DNA of 64,000 nt, taken from Neobacillus endophyticus. Lineage in GTDB: Bacteria; Bacillota; Bacilli; Bacillales; Cytobacillaceae. Each line of letters starts with the position of its first letter. Within the stretch, counting starts at the first letter, position 1. Positions 32,482 to 40,079 of this stretch are shown in pieces. The stretch spans positions 4,732,001 to 4,796,000 of the forward strand of contig NZ_JABRWH010000001.1 of the NCBI RefSeq assembly GCF_013248975.1, written 5' to 3'. The translations under genes were made by a program, and so were the position numbers. The notes below the pieces were generated by a model. The model had not been told where the DNA came from, did not search any database, and worked only from the letters and a program-made list of their open reading frames with translations.

Positions 32482-35153
32482 TAGAACGCCCCCATGTTAA
32501 CAGTGGTTCCAGCATTCATCATCACTCTGCGTGAGGATTTCCCAAGCTTCTTAATAACCATATCCGCTATATCCTCTGCTCGTTGATGTGGATGCGGATG
32601 GATATGGATTTCGACTGCTCCACCACCGCCAACTGCTACTCCACTATTACTGTTAAAGGATTGGCTTACACCTTTAGCTAATTTAAGTGTAGATTTGTTA
32701 GCCATGCCTGCGTTATTATCAATACCCATGGATAAACCTTGGACAATAAATTTCCCGTGTTCCATAAACACTTTCGAAGGAGAATGAATGCCTAATGCTG
32801 ATTTGAATGAGGAAGAAATACTTCCAGCAATACCTTTTATGGTGCTACCTATATTCCCAACCATACTTTTAACACCATTAATAAGCCCACTGATGACATC
32901 TTTTCCCCATTGGAATGCAGCAGTTGCAAGACCTTTGAAAATATTTCCGATGTCTTTACTAGCCGTAGTTAATAATGTTTTAAAGTCATTCATCGCCTTT
33001 TTCCAGTTACCGGTCAATAAATCCAAAGCGACTTTAATTACATTGGTGATAAGGTCCCAATAATATTTAACCACCGGAACTAATACCGTCCAAATTGCTT
33101 TAAAAGTTGCACCTATAATTGTTCCAACTGTTTTAATTTCAACCCAAATATTTTCCATGTATAAGGATATTAACTGACTAACGACAGGCCAAACTGTTCG
33201 AGTAATCTGCAATACTTGTGGCCAGATGGATTTTACAAAGGAGACTATACCACCCCATGCCGATTTCATTGTGTTCCATACCGATTTCACGGCAGCATTA
33301 ATGAGTCCGGCAGCTTGCATCAATGTGCTAATTGACTGTTTGCTAAAACCGAGTTTTTGTAGGAGATCGATTCCCTTTCCTCCACCGGTTCCTGTAAAAA
33401 TCATGAATAAACCTTGAGCTAAATTTTTCAAGTCACTCCATGTTTTTTTGAGAAACGGACCCACGGTTCCCCAGTTTTTATAGATAAGGTATCCTCCTGC
33501 TGCTACAGCTGCAATTCCGGCAAGAAGTGGTCCAGATGTTAAGATGGCGCCAAATTTCGTTAATTCTCCTGCTTCTGATGTGAGCTTTAGCATACCAAAA
33601 GCACCTTTTAGCATTTTAAATGAGCCAGCAAAAATTTTGACTATGCCTGTTGTGGTTACCATGCCTACTGAAAGAAGAGCAAAATCCCCGATTACTTTTG
33701 CGACTCCTGGATGAGCTTCTGAAAATTTCAACATACTGCCTAATAATTTATTAACTTGTGCAATGGCTGGATTCAAGGAAATGGCTAATTGTTGACCAAC
33801 CCGAAGCATTAAGGACATGCCGTTGGATTTAAGTAAATTTAACTGACCTTCCGGAGTCTTCTGCAAATCTGCGTTAATCTGCTCCATGCTCTTGGTATGA
33901 CCCAATTGCTTTCGCATTTGTGTTAATTGTTCTAGAGTTGTCTTATTAGCTAAGATACTTGCAGCATTCCCACCATACGACCCAAAAATGTCGTGATAGG
34001 CTTGTGTAAGGTCTTTATTGTTCAGTTTCTTACCATCATTTATCATGGTGGTGAGCATTCCGTTAAGATTAACAATTTTCCCGTTCTTATCAAAGAATGG
34101 CGAGTTCCCGTTCTTATCTACAAACCCTAACTTTTCCATTGCCGCCCATGCTTTAGGTGTGCCTTTTTTGGTTGGGCCACCGCCAACTAGTCCTGGAATT
34201 AACCTCAGAATCATGTCAGCTGCATTGGTACCGCCATGTGAACCAGTCAATCCAACCCTATTAGCTACTGCAGATAATCCAAGAATATCGCTTTGGCTCA
34301 TTCCCAATGTCTGGGCTTTAGGAGCTAAATAGGTCAAAGTTTGTACGAGTGAACTACTATCCCCCGGTTGCATCATTGAGTATTTATTAAAATCATTCAA
34401 AAAGTTTTCGAAGCTTTTTGGGTCATAGTTCTTAAATACGTGAGCCATTTCAATTGCTTGCTGTGTACTTTGAAGAGCATCACTTGATTTATGTTCATAC
34501 ATCTGAACTTCAGCATATTTTGACACAGGTAACAACAAGCTTTGAGCCTGTTTAATATTACTGAATCCACCAGAGGTTAGTTTTTGAGCTATCTGAGAAA
34601 CTTGCATGTCATTAAACTTAGAAACAGCTGCCGATGTATTCATGACCGCATCGCCGAATGCTTGCATTTGTTTTGTGCTGGCCCCTGTTGAATCTTGAAT
34701 AACAGTCATGTTTGCTTGGAATTCCCCAGCCTTTTTGACCATTTCGAAAAGCCCGAATGCCCCAAAAGCTCCTGTTGCAAGATTCCCAACCCCCGACATT
34801 GCTAAGTCTCGACCTGCCGTATACTCAGCTTGAGCAGCAGCCATATCACGTTGGTATTGAGCCATTCGCATATAGCTGCCTTCCATTGCAGCTATATCTT
34901 GCCTTGCCATCCCCGTTTTTTCTAGATCACTCGCTAGACTAGAAAAGGCTTTTTGGTCAGACATTCTATTCAATGATGCATTTAAAGCATCGATCTCCGC
35001 TCGGCTTTTACCCATTAGCTTCATTGTATTGTTAAGGCTATTAAACTTACCTTCCGCTGCTGTAATAGAACTGACCATCGACCTTAACGGTCCGGTGAAA
35101 AAGTCAAGAGCCTTTATGGAAACGGCTAATTCCATCATTGATCCTTCTGCCAT
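32481..35153 (-). CDS. Tail tape measure protein
   Basis: An 890-residue tape measure that sets tail length and is ejected with DNA. It has an N-terminal coiled-coil region, a TP901-type core (about 140-400; GEFQANMTVIQDSTGAS and GLSAVANRVGLTG), hydrophobic segments (about 480-560) and long helices after. At 3 residues per about 4.5 angstrom the length suggests a tail near 130 nm, a rough family rule only. The C-terminal HIHPHPHQRAEDI segment is unusually His-rich. Confidence 0.93.
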   Translation of the reverse strand: MAEGSMMELAVSIKALDFFTGPLRSMVSSITAAEGKFNSLNNTMKLMGKSRAEIDALNASLNRMSDQKAFSSLASDLEKTGMARQDIAAMEGSYMRMAQYQRDMAAAQAEYTAGRDLAMSGVGNLATGAFGAFGLFEMVKKAGEFQANMTVIQDSTGASTKQMQAFGDAVMNTSAAVSKFNDMQVSQIAQKLTSGGFSNIKQAQSLLLPVSKYAEVQMYEHKSSDALQSTQQAIEMAHVFKNYDPKSFENFLNDFNKYSMMQPGDSSSLVQTLTYLAPKAQTLGMSQSDILGLSAVANRVGLTGSHGGTNAADMILRLIPGLVGGGPTKKGTPKAWAAMEKLGFVDKNGNSPFFDKNGKIVNLNGMLTTMINDGKKLNNKDLTQAYHDIFGSYGGNAASILANKTTLEQLTQMRKQLGHTKSMEQINADLQKTPEGQLNLLKSNGMSLMLRVGQQLAISLNPAIAQVNKLLGSMLKFSEAHPGVAKVIGDFALLSVGMVTTTGIVKIFAGSFKMLKGAFGMLKLTSEAGELTKFGAILTSGPLLAGIAAVAAGGYLIYKNWGTVGPFLKKTWSDLKNLAQGLFMIFTGTGGGKGIDLLQKLGFSKQSISTLMQAAGLINAAVKSVWNTMKSAWGGIVSFVKSIWPQVLQITRTVWPVVSQLISLYMENIWVEIKTVGTIIGATFKAIWTVLVPVVKYYWDLITNVIKVALDLLTGNWKKAMNDFKTLLTTASKDIGNIFKGLATAAFQWGKDVISGLINGVKSMVGNIGSTIKGIAGSISSSFKSALGIHSPSKVFMEHGKFIVQGLSMGIDNNAGMANKSTLKLAKGVSQSFNSNSGVAVGGGGAVEIHIHPHPHQRAEDIADMVIKKLGKSSRRVMMNAGTTVNMGAF

Positions 35154-35188
35154 TTCCTCACCGCCTTTCTATAAGGAAAAGAAAAAAA

Positions 35189-35207
35189 GGACCTATTTAT
35201 TAGGCCC
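35189..35207 (-). terminator. Intrinsic terminator between tail chaperone and tape measure
   Basis: GGACCTA (35189-35195) pairs with TAGGCCC (35201-35207) with one wobble or mismatch and a U7 run on the minus strand. It lies just after the stop of the frameshifted chaperone product at 35210. Confidence 0.65.
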
Positions 35208-35209
35208 TT

Positions 35210-35727
35210 CTAATCTTTTTCCTGTGCTTCCTTAAACAACTCTAAAGCTGCTTTTCGCATGGCGCTCGTCCATGTTTTGGACTCGTTAAATGAAATGTGA
35301 TAAGTCGCAAGGGATAAACACTCAATAAAGGCTTCTGAATGTTTAAAGGCGTCTATGCGCCTTCTTAAACGTTTCCCTCAGCAGCACCATTTAATTTATT
35401 GTATAATTGTTTAATTTTTACCCAATCTTTGCTTTTAAAGCCTGCTGCAAAATCTCGATAAGCAGCATATCCGCGCATTGGTGGAATAGACTTTCCATCA
35501 ATGTTTGTTATTGTTTTAGCAATCATACAGGATTGATAAATCATCATACCTCCACCATTCATTTGGAACGTATCACCTAGCTCGGCTGATACAGCCATTT
35601 CATCAGCGCCAGTGGATTCACGCATTTCTACAACTCTACCATCAGAAAGCTTTACTTGATTATCCGCAAGTTCATCCGTTTTATCTACTAAAACCGTTTG
35701 GTCATCAGCTGTATTAAATTGAGTCAT
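35210..35727 (-). CDS. Tail assembly chaperone, with -1 programmed frameshift (gpG/gpGT-like)
   Basis: The zero-frame product (35365-35727, 120 residues) is an XkdN/gpG-like chaperone. Its last codons read through a slippery GGGAAAC heptamer at 35377-35371 just before the TAA at 35367-35365. A -1 shift there opens a second frame that runs to TAG at 35212-35210 and adds about 53 residues (starting RLRRRIDAF, ending EAQEKD). This is the conserved gpG/gpGT arrangement of tailed phages: both proteins coat the tape measure during assembly. Position directly upstream of the tape measure gene fits. The frameshift itself is inferred from sequence. Confidence 0.82.
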
Positions 35728-35742
35728 ACGAATTTCCTCCTA

Positions 35743-36168
35743 CTATCCTCGAATTCTTTTAGAACATGCACCTTTAAAGTTTTCCTTAATTTCATCTTCA
35801 GAGTTGGATAAATCTTGAGCGTAGTTGTAAAGAACTGTGTCTGGATAAATCCATGTTTCTATAGAGCCATCAAAGTGAGTAATAGTTTCGGTTACGCGAA
35901 CACGTGGAGCTGGTTTTCCAGCCAGTAAAGCCTGGTCGATGGTGTCAAAGAAGTTAGCAATTTGGTCATCAATTTTGCCAGTTTTAAAGTCCAGATCCCA
36001 GCCTTTATAGATGACCTGCTGACGCTCACCAATTTCTCCAAGTGGATGCCAGGTCTTGATTTCATGCTTTTGAGTAGCTGTACAGCTATCCACCTCTGTA
36101 GCAATCACACCTGTGTCTGTATATAGCTCCAATTTCGCAGAGGAGCCAAGAATACGATCTTTAGCCAT
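35743..36168 (-). CDS. Tail tube protein (XkdM-like)
   Basis: A 141-residue protein of the XkdM/DUF2001 tube family. LGSSAKLELYTDTGVIATEV at the start and KTWHPLGEIGERQQVIYKGW are typical. It builds the inner tube of the contractile tail and follows the sheath gene in the standard order. Confidence 0.9.
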   Translation of the reverse strand: MAKDRILGSSAKLELYTDTGVIATEVDSCTATQKHEIKTWHPLGEIGERQQVIYKGWDLDFKTGKIDDQIANFFDTIDQALLAGKPAPRVRVTETITHFDGSIETWIYPDTVLYNYAQDLSNSEDEIKENFKGACSKRIRG

Positions 36169-36187
36169 CGTTTAATCCTCTCCTTTC

Positions 36188-37732
36188 TTATTGGCCTTGT
36201 GCACTTGTGATGATAACACCTGAACCGATTTGCGTACGGAAAATCATAAAACGGTCCATGTTGAGGAGTTTCACCGCATAATCGCAAATCAAGCGATTTT
36301 GCGCAATACTGGTATCCGGATTATTTGTTTTGTCGCAAATGATTTTATAGTCCGCAATCATTTTGTCTTGAGCTGAATTTGGCTCTTTCATTGGACGGAT
36401 TTTATTATCCACTGCCTGAACGACTTGTCTCATTAAATCATCCGTAATCGGCTCATCCACAAATTGACCGCCTACCATAAAGACTGTTTGGTCAATGTAA
36501 TCCTTCATACGTCGAACATAAAGCTGGTTGCTGACACCTGATTTATCTAAACTGAAACCGCCTCTTACGCCGATTGGTCCTGCTGGAGTTGGAACACCGA
36601 TAGCATTCACTTGCAAGCCTGCCATCGTTGCTAAATCTTGAGCTCCAATAATTAAACTTGGATCCGCTCCAAGGATGCCATAAACAGTCTTATTACCTGT
36701 AGATTTTTGAGGATCTAACTGAGCAAGCAATCCTGCCATATAACCAAGTGGTGATACGGTTGGCGTCGTGCTAGTGATTGGCTCAGCGATTTGTACCCAA
36801 GGGTACACCGCAATAGCCCGATCTGAATTATAGGAACTCAATAATGAACTTAAAGTACCAATCGCTGTTCCTTTCGGAAATGTAATCAATGCAATTCGAG
36901 GCAGACCGCCGCTTTGCGTCACCGTATTGGCATTGGTAATCAAAGCTGCGTTGACGGTTGGATCACTTTGCCCAGCTGCAACAACAAGGTTAATAGGAGC
37001 TGAATCGAGAGCATACAGACCAGTTTTCACGCCACCGGTATTAGCGCCAATGTAATCCGTTGTCGTAGCTCCTGCACCATCTGCGCCACCTGTTAATGTA
37101 TAAGTACCTGCTTTTGGTGTATTGGTATTAGGAGTGCCTGGAAATGTGCCATAAACTAATTTGGATTGGCCCATTTGAGTGCTGCTTGTACCAAATACAG
37201 TTGAAGCAAGAACAGCGCCGGCAATTGGAGTGCCTGGTTGTTGGATCACAAGGTTATCCCAAGATTCCGACTCATCGCCATATTGAAGGTCAATTCTAAA
37301 AGTGCCAGTTAAAGTTCCAGCACTAACAACAGCATTCAAGCTATTGGCCCATGTTCCGTTTGTAGCAGCTGTCAAGGTTAAAACAGTTCCCGGAGTGGAT
37401 TGAGAATCTTTTAATACCACACTTGCTGCCGCAGAAGCATTCGCAGTCTTTCCGTCAATCCTGACCACATACACATTGGCATTTCCCTGTTTAAAAATGC
37501 CGCGTGCTTCCAATGTTCCAGTTAAGGCAAGAGCACTATCCACTTCTCCAAACTGCTTGACTAATTGTTGATAGCTGGTCACTAAAACAGGTGTATTTAA
37601 TGGTCCTCTTGAGAAAGTACCGACTAAGCCGATGTTTCCAGTAGGAGCATCACTGCCGCCCTGTGTAACTGGAACTTCCATAAAATACTGATCATCTACA
37701 GTTAATCCATTGAGATTATTGATAAATTGCAA
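36188..37732 (-). CDS. Contractile tail sheath protein (XkdK-like)
   Basis: A 514-residue sheath subunit. The N-terminal GNIGLVGTFSRGPLNTPVLV segment and the C-terminal VDNKIRPMKEPNSAQDKMI and NPDTSIAQNRLICDYAVKLL segments are typical of Firmicute sheath proteins. Its presence together with the baseplate set shows a myovirus-type contractile tail. Confidence 0.95.
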   Translation of the reverse strand: MQFINNLNGLTVDDQYFMEVPVTQGGSDAPTGNIGLVGTFSRGPLNTPVLVTSYQQLVKQFGEVDSALALTGTLEARGIFKQGNANVYVVRIDGKTANASAAASVVLKDSQSTPGTVLTLTAATNGTWANSLNAVVSAGTLTGTFRIDLQYGDESESWDNLVIQQPGTPIAGAVLASTVFGTSSTQMGQSKLVYGTFPGTPNTNTPKAGTYTLTGGADGAGATTTDYIGANTGGVKTGLYALDSAPINLVVAAGQSDPTVNAALITNANTVTQSGGLPRIALITFPKGTAIGTLSSLLSSYNSDRAIAVYPWVQIAEPITSTTPTVSPLGYMAGLLAQLDPQKSTGNKTVYGILGADPSLIIGAQDLATMAGLQVNAIGVPTPAGPIGVRGGFSLDKSGVSNQLYVRRMKDYIDQTVFMVGGQFVDEPITDDLMRQVVQAVDNKIRPMKEPNSAQDKMIADYKIICDKTNNPDTSIAQNRLICDYAVKLLNMDRFMIFRTQIGSGVIITSAQGQ

Positions 37733-37746
37733 TGCTATTCACCCCT

Positions 37747-38328
37747 TTAGAAAGGTTGTTCATTCATTTGTACAGATGTAGCAAGATAGGCCAACTCCGA
37801 ATCTAGTACTCTAGCCGAAACTTCAAACGTTAAAGCCCTCTGATAAAAGTTTGTTTCACCAGGAAGATCGTGTTGGCCTTTGTATTTAAAAACGCCTGTT
37901 TCCACGCCTGGAATACCGAATGAAAGCTGAGGGTTGTTAACAAAATATTGTTGAATCTGCCAGCCAATATTACTTCTGTCTTCTGGTGTCTTCGTGAAGA
38001 TGGATAACTGAAGCAAATAAAAAAGCCTCAGTGTTTCTTTATAAACTGTGGCAGTTGGAGCGTTATTTAATAAATCGGTTCCATCTAATTGATCTTGACC
38101 ATTTAAGGTCACATAAGGGTTTGGGATAGAAGCGTGAACTGTTTCCCTGCTCGCTAAATGTTTGGTAGTATCACTTACTGGTAAAATGGCCAATAGTGGT
38201 AAATTTCCATCTACTTGAAAGTATTTTGGATCAGGCCAACCCAAAAGAGTTGTTTTTACTCCGAATGGAGCGACAATCGGCTTGATAGCTTCCTGTATAG
38301 ATTGTAAAGGATCTTTTTGTGTATTCAT
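37747..38328 (-). CDS. Head-tail/tail completion protein of unknown family
   Basis: A 193-residue protein upstream of the sheath gene, where PBSX-like phages encode a tail terminator-type protein. It contains LLQLSIFTKTPEDRSNIGWQ and FNRQLTFEVSA-like C-terminal strands. It probably closes the tail tube at the neck, judged only from position. Confidence 0.6.
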   Translation of the reverse strand: MNTQKDPLQSIQEAIKPIVAPFGVKTTLLGWPDPKYFQVDGNLPLLAILPVSDTTKHLASRETVHASIPNPYVTLNGQDQLDGTDLLNNAPTATVYKETLRLFYLLQLSIFTKTPEDRSNIGWQIQQYFVNNPQLSFGIPGVETGVFKYKGQHDLPGETNFYQRALTFEVSARVLDSELAYLATSVQMNEQPF

Positions 38329-38332
38329 GCCA

Positions 38333-38812
38333 TCACCTACCGTTCAGCGTATCAAGCATTGCCTTTCGGAAAGCCATCATAATTTCTGATTGATTTTGAT
38401 AAAGAGCCGGGCGCAAAAATGGTCTCGGCGGAATCCTTGAAGTCCCAAACTCTTGGTACGTACCTATTTTGTCATTGGTGCCAACGGTTGCTTCCATGAC
38501 ACCGATTTGAACCAAAATGGATCCACGTAATTTACCGCCAGCTCTTCCGCCTGATTTGCTTAGGTAGTGACCAATCAAAGGATCTTCACCACCACCAGCT
38601 CTCTCTTTTTGCTTAATCGTAGCCTCCGCTAATGTGGCCCATGCAGGGAACCCACCCACGCCAGGCTGATAGGTACCAAACTTTGTTTTAGCTGTGGACT
38701 GAACTTTAACAGCACTTGTTGCCACAGCAGTTTGGGCATTGTTTTTTAATAAAAAAGTCTTTTCTTCTAACTTTGCGGCCAACTCTGCAAACGAAGTAAC
38801 TCTTTCAACCAT
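38333..38812 (-). CDS. HK97 gp10-like neck protein
   Basis: A 159-residue protein resembling HK97-gp10/YqbI minor tail or connector proteins: an N-terminal helix (FAELAAKLEEKTFLL) and a C-terminal TYQEFGTSRIPPRPFLRPAL, the family signature. It overlaps the preceding gene by 1 bp. Confidence 0.82.
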   Translation of the reverse strand: MVERVTSFAELAAKLEEKTFLLKNNAQTAVATSAVKVQSTAKTKFGTYQPGVGGFPAWATLAEATIKQKERAGGGEDPLIGHYLSKSGGRAGGKLRGSILVQIGVMEATVGTNDKIGTYQEFGTSRIPPRPFLRPALYQNQSEIMMAFRKAMLDTLNGR

Positions 38813-39201
38813 CAGTCCACCTCCCTTGCTGCATGGACAAAATTCACCACATCTGTCCCAACAAAAGGCACTGGCTCAATGAAATTGACTTTGTAGGTAT
38901 GAGAACCATATTTCAACTCGTCACCCGCCAGAAAAATACCGGCAGATGTGATAAGTTTCAACAATTCCTTCGCTTTACCACCAGCCAGTGTAGGAGTCTC
39001 ATCGATCTTTTGTGATTCGATAATAACATTAGCTGTAAATGACTGAGGTACTAACGGATTTCCGCTTGCATCTATCGGAGTACCAAAAGCATTTCTTGGA
39101 GTGCTGTCTGTTACAACGATTCGGCTATAGATAACCGTCACACCAAAACTTCCAGATAAAGCACTGATTTGATCAATAATCTCTTGTGCTCTTCCATCCA
39201 T
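38812..39201 (-). CDS. Head-tail connector-region protein
   Basis: A 129-residue protein between the two neck proteins, overlapping both neighbours by 1 bp. The fold appears beta-rich (TFTANVIIESQKIDETP-like strand set, then YKVNFIEPVPFVGTDVVN). Likely a head-closure protein from synteny. Confidence 0.6.
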   Translation of the reverse strand: MDGRAQEIIDQISALSGSFGVTVIYSRIVVTDSTPRNAFGTPIDASGNPLVPQSFTANVIIESQKIDETPTLAGGKAKELLKLITSAGIFLAGDELKYGSHTYKVNFIEPVPFVGTDVVNFVHAAREVD

Positions 39202-39857
39202 TAGCCCATCACCCCGAACGGACGATATCGAACCAGTTGCTCAAACTCATCATAATAAGCTTTAGCCTGTTCCTGCATCCGTTTAGCAACCTCTGAATCG
39301 TCGATCTGCAAGCCTTGACCAATTTTATACTTTTGCATTTTCATTCCGCGGTCAATTGCAAGGGTATTTAGTGCTTGACTAGCAGAGGCTAAAGTAACAG
39401 CATGGGAATCAATAACCGGTATAGTACACACGGTACTTGAAATTGTATGCATGGCGAAATAATCAAAATTGATAGTCGCCGATTCCATAGGCGCTGGAGA
39501 GATCATTAAAGACTGATCTTGATCATAAAACACAAAATCCAACTCATTAAAAGAAGGAGCTGCGTTTAAAGTCGGAAGAACAAAGCCAGCATATTGCCGT
39601 AAATCGACTACTTTTATTCCAACCGCCTTATTAAAGCTCTCTCGATCCACCGTTATCCAATCAGTTGGTAAGGTATATTGGTTAACTCCAGACTGCAACG
39701 CCAGAGTATATGGTCGCCTTCGTGCTCTAGATCGGGAATAAACCAAGGCTCCAGCCTGAATAAAAGATTGAATCTCGGAATCCTGAAAAATATACGATGC
39801 TGCATTATTGTCTCGGATCATCGTCCGGACGTTGGCAACATAGTCAGTGAGGAGCAT
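39201..39857 (-). CDS. Head-tail connector protein, gp6-like
   Basis: A 218-residue, mostly helical protein. LTDYVANVRTMIRDNNAASY near the start and the following IQAGALVYSRSRARRRPYTL resemble gp6-like neck proteins that dock on the portal. It is the first neck gene after the capsid region. Confidence 0.65.
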   Translation of the reverse strand: MLLTDYVANVRTMIRDNNAASYIFQDSEIQSFIQAGALVYSRSRARRRPYTLALQSGVNQYTLPTDWITVDRESFNKAVGIKVVDLRQYAGFVLPTLNAAPSFNELDFVFYDQDQSLMISPAPMESATINFDYFAMHTISSTVCTIPVIDSHAVTLASASQALNTLAIDRGMKMQKYKIGQGLQIDDSEVAKRMQEQAKAYYDEFEQLVRYRPFGVMG

Positions 39858-39860
39858 GAA

Positions 39861-40016
39861 TTATTCCCCCTCTTTTTGCAATTTCTTTTTTCCTTTCGGC
39901 TGTTCTTCCACCACATTCTCATGATCCTGGTGGGCATTGCCTTCATAAAAATCAAATGGGCCAATTCGTTGACCAGTTACCGGATGAACGAATGGAGTTT
40001 CTCCGTTTTGAATCAT
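39861..40016 (-). CDS. Small phage protein (51 aa) between capsid and connector genes
   Basis: A 51-residue ORF starting at 40016 behind GAGGTGAT. It reads MIQNGETPFVHPVTGQRIGP and ends in a Lys/Gln/Glu-rich tail. Compact size and a good ribosome binding site support a real gene. It could be a head decoration or connector peptide; no family recognised. Confidence 0.65.
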   Translation of the reverse strand: MIQNGETPFVHPVTGQRIGPFDFYEGNAHQDHENVVEEQPKGKKKLQKEGE

Positions 40017-40034
40017 CAATATGATCACCTCAAT

Positions 40035-40060
40035 AAAAAAGGCCCCTCGATGTGAGGAGC
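40035..40060 (-). terminator. Intrinsic terminator after the capsid gene
   Basis: GGCCCCTC (40041-40048) pairs with GAGGAGCC (40053-40060) with one G-U pair, followed on the minus strand by six U. It lies 20 bp downstream of the capsid stop codon. Confidence 0.88.
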
Positions 40061-40079
40061 CTCGTATTATGAAAATCTA

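Noticed and set aside
35892..36104. Alternative minus-strand frame within the tail tube gene
   Set aside because: Fully overlapped by the clear XkdM-like frame.
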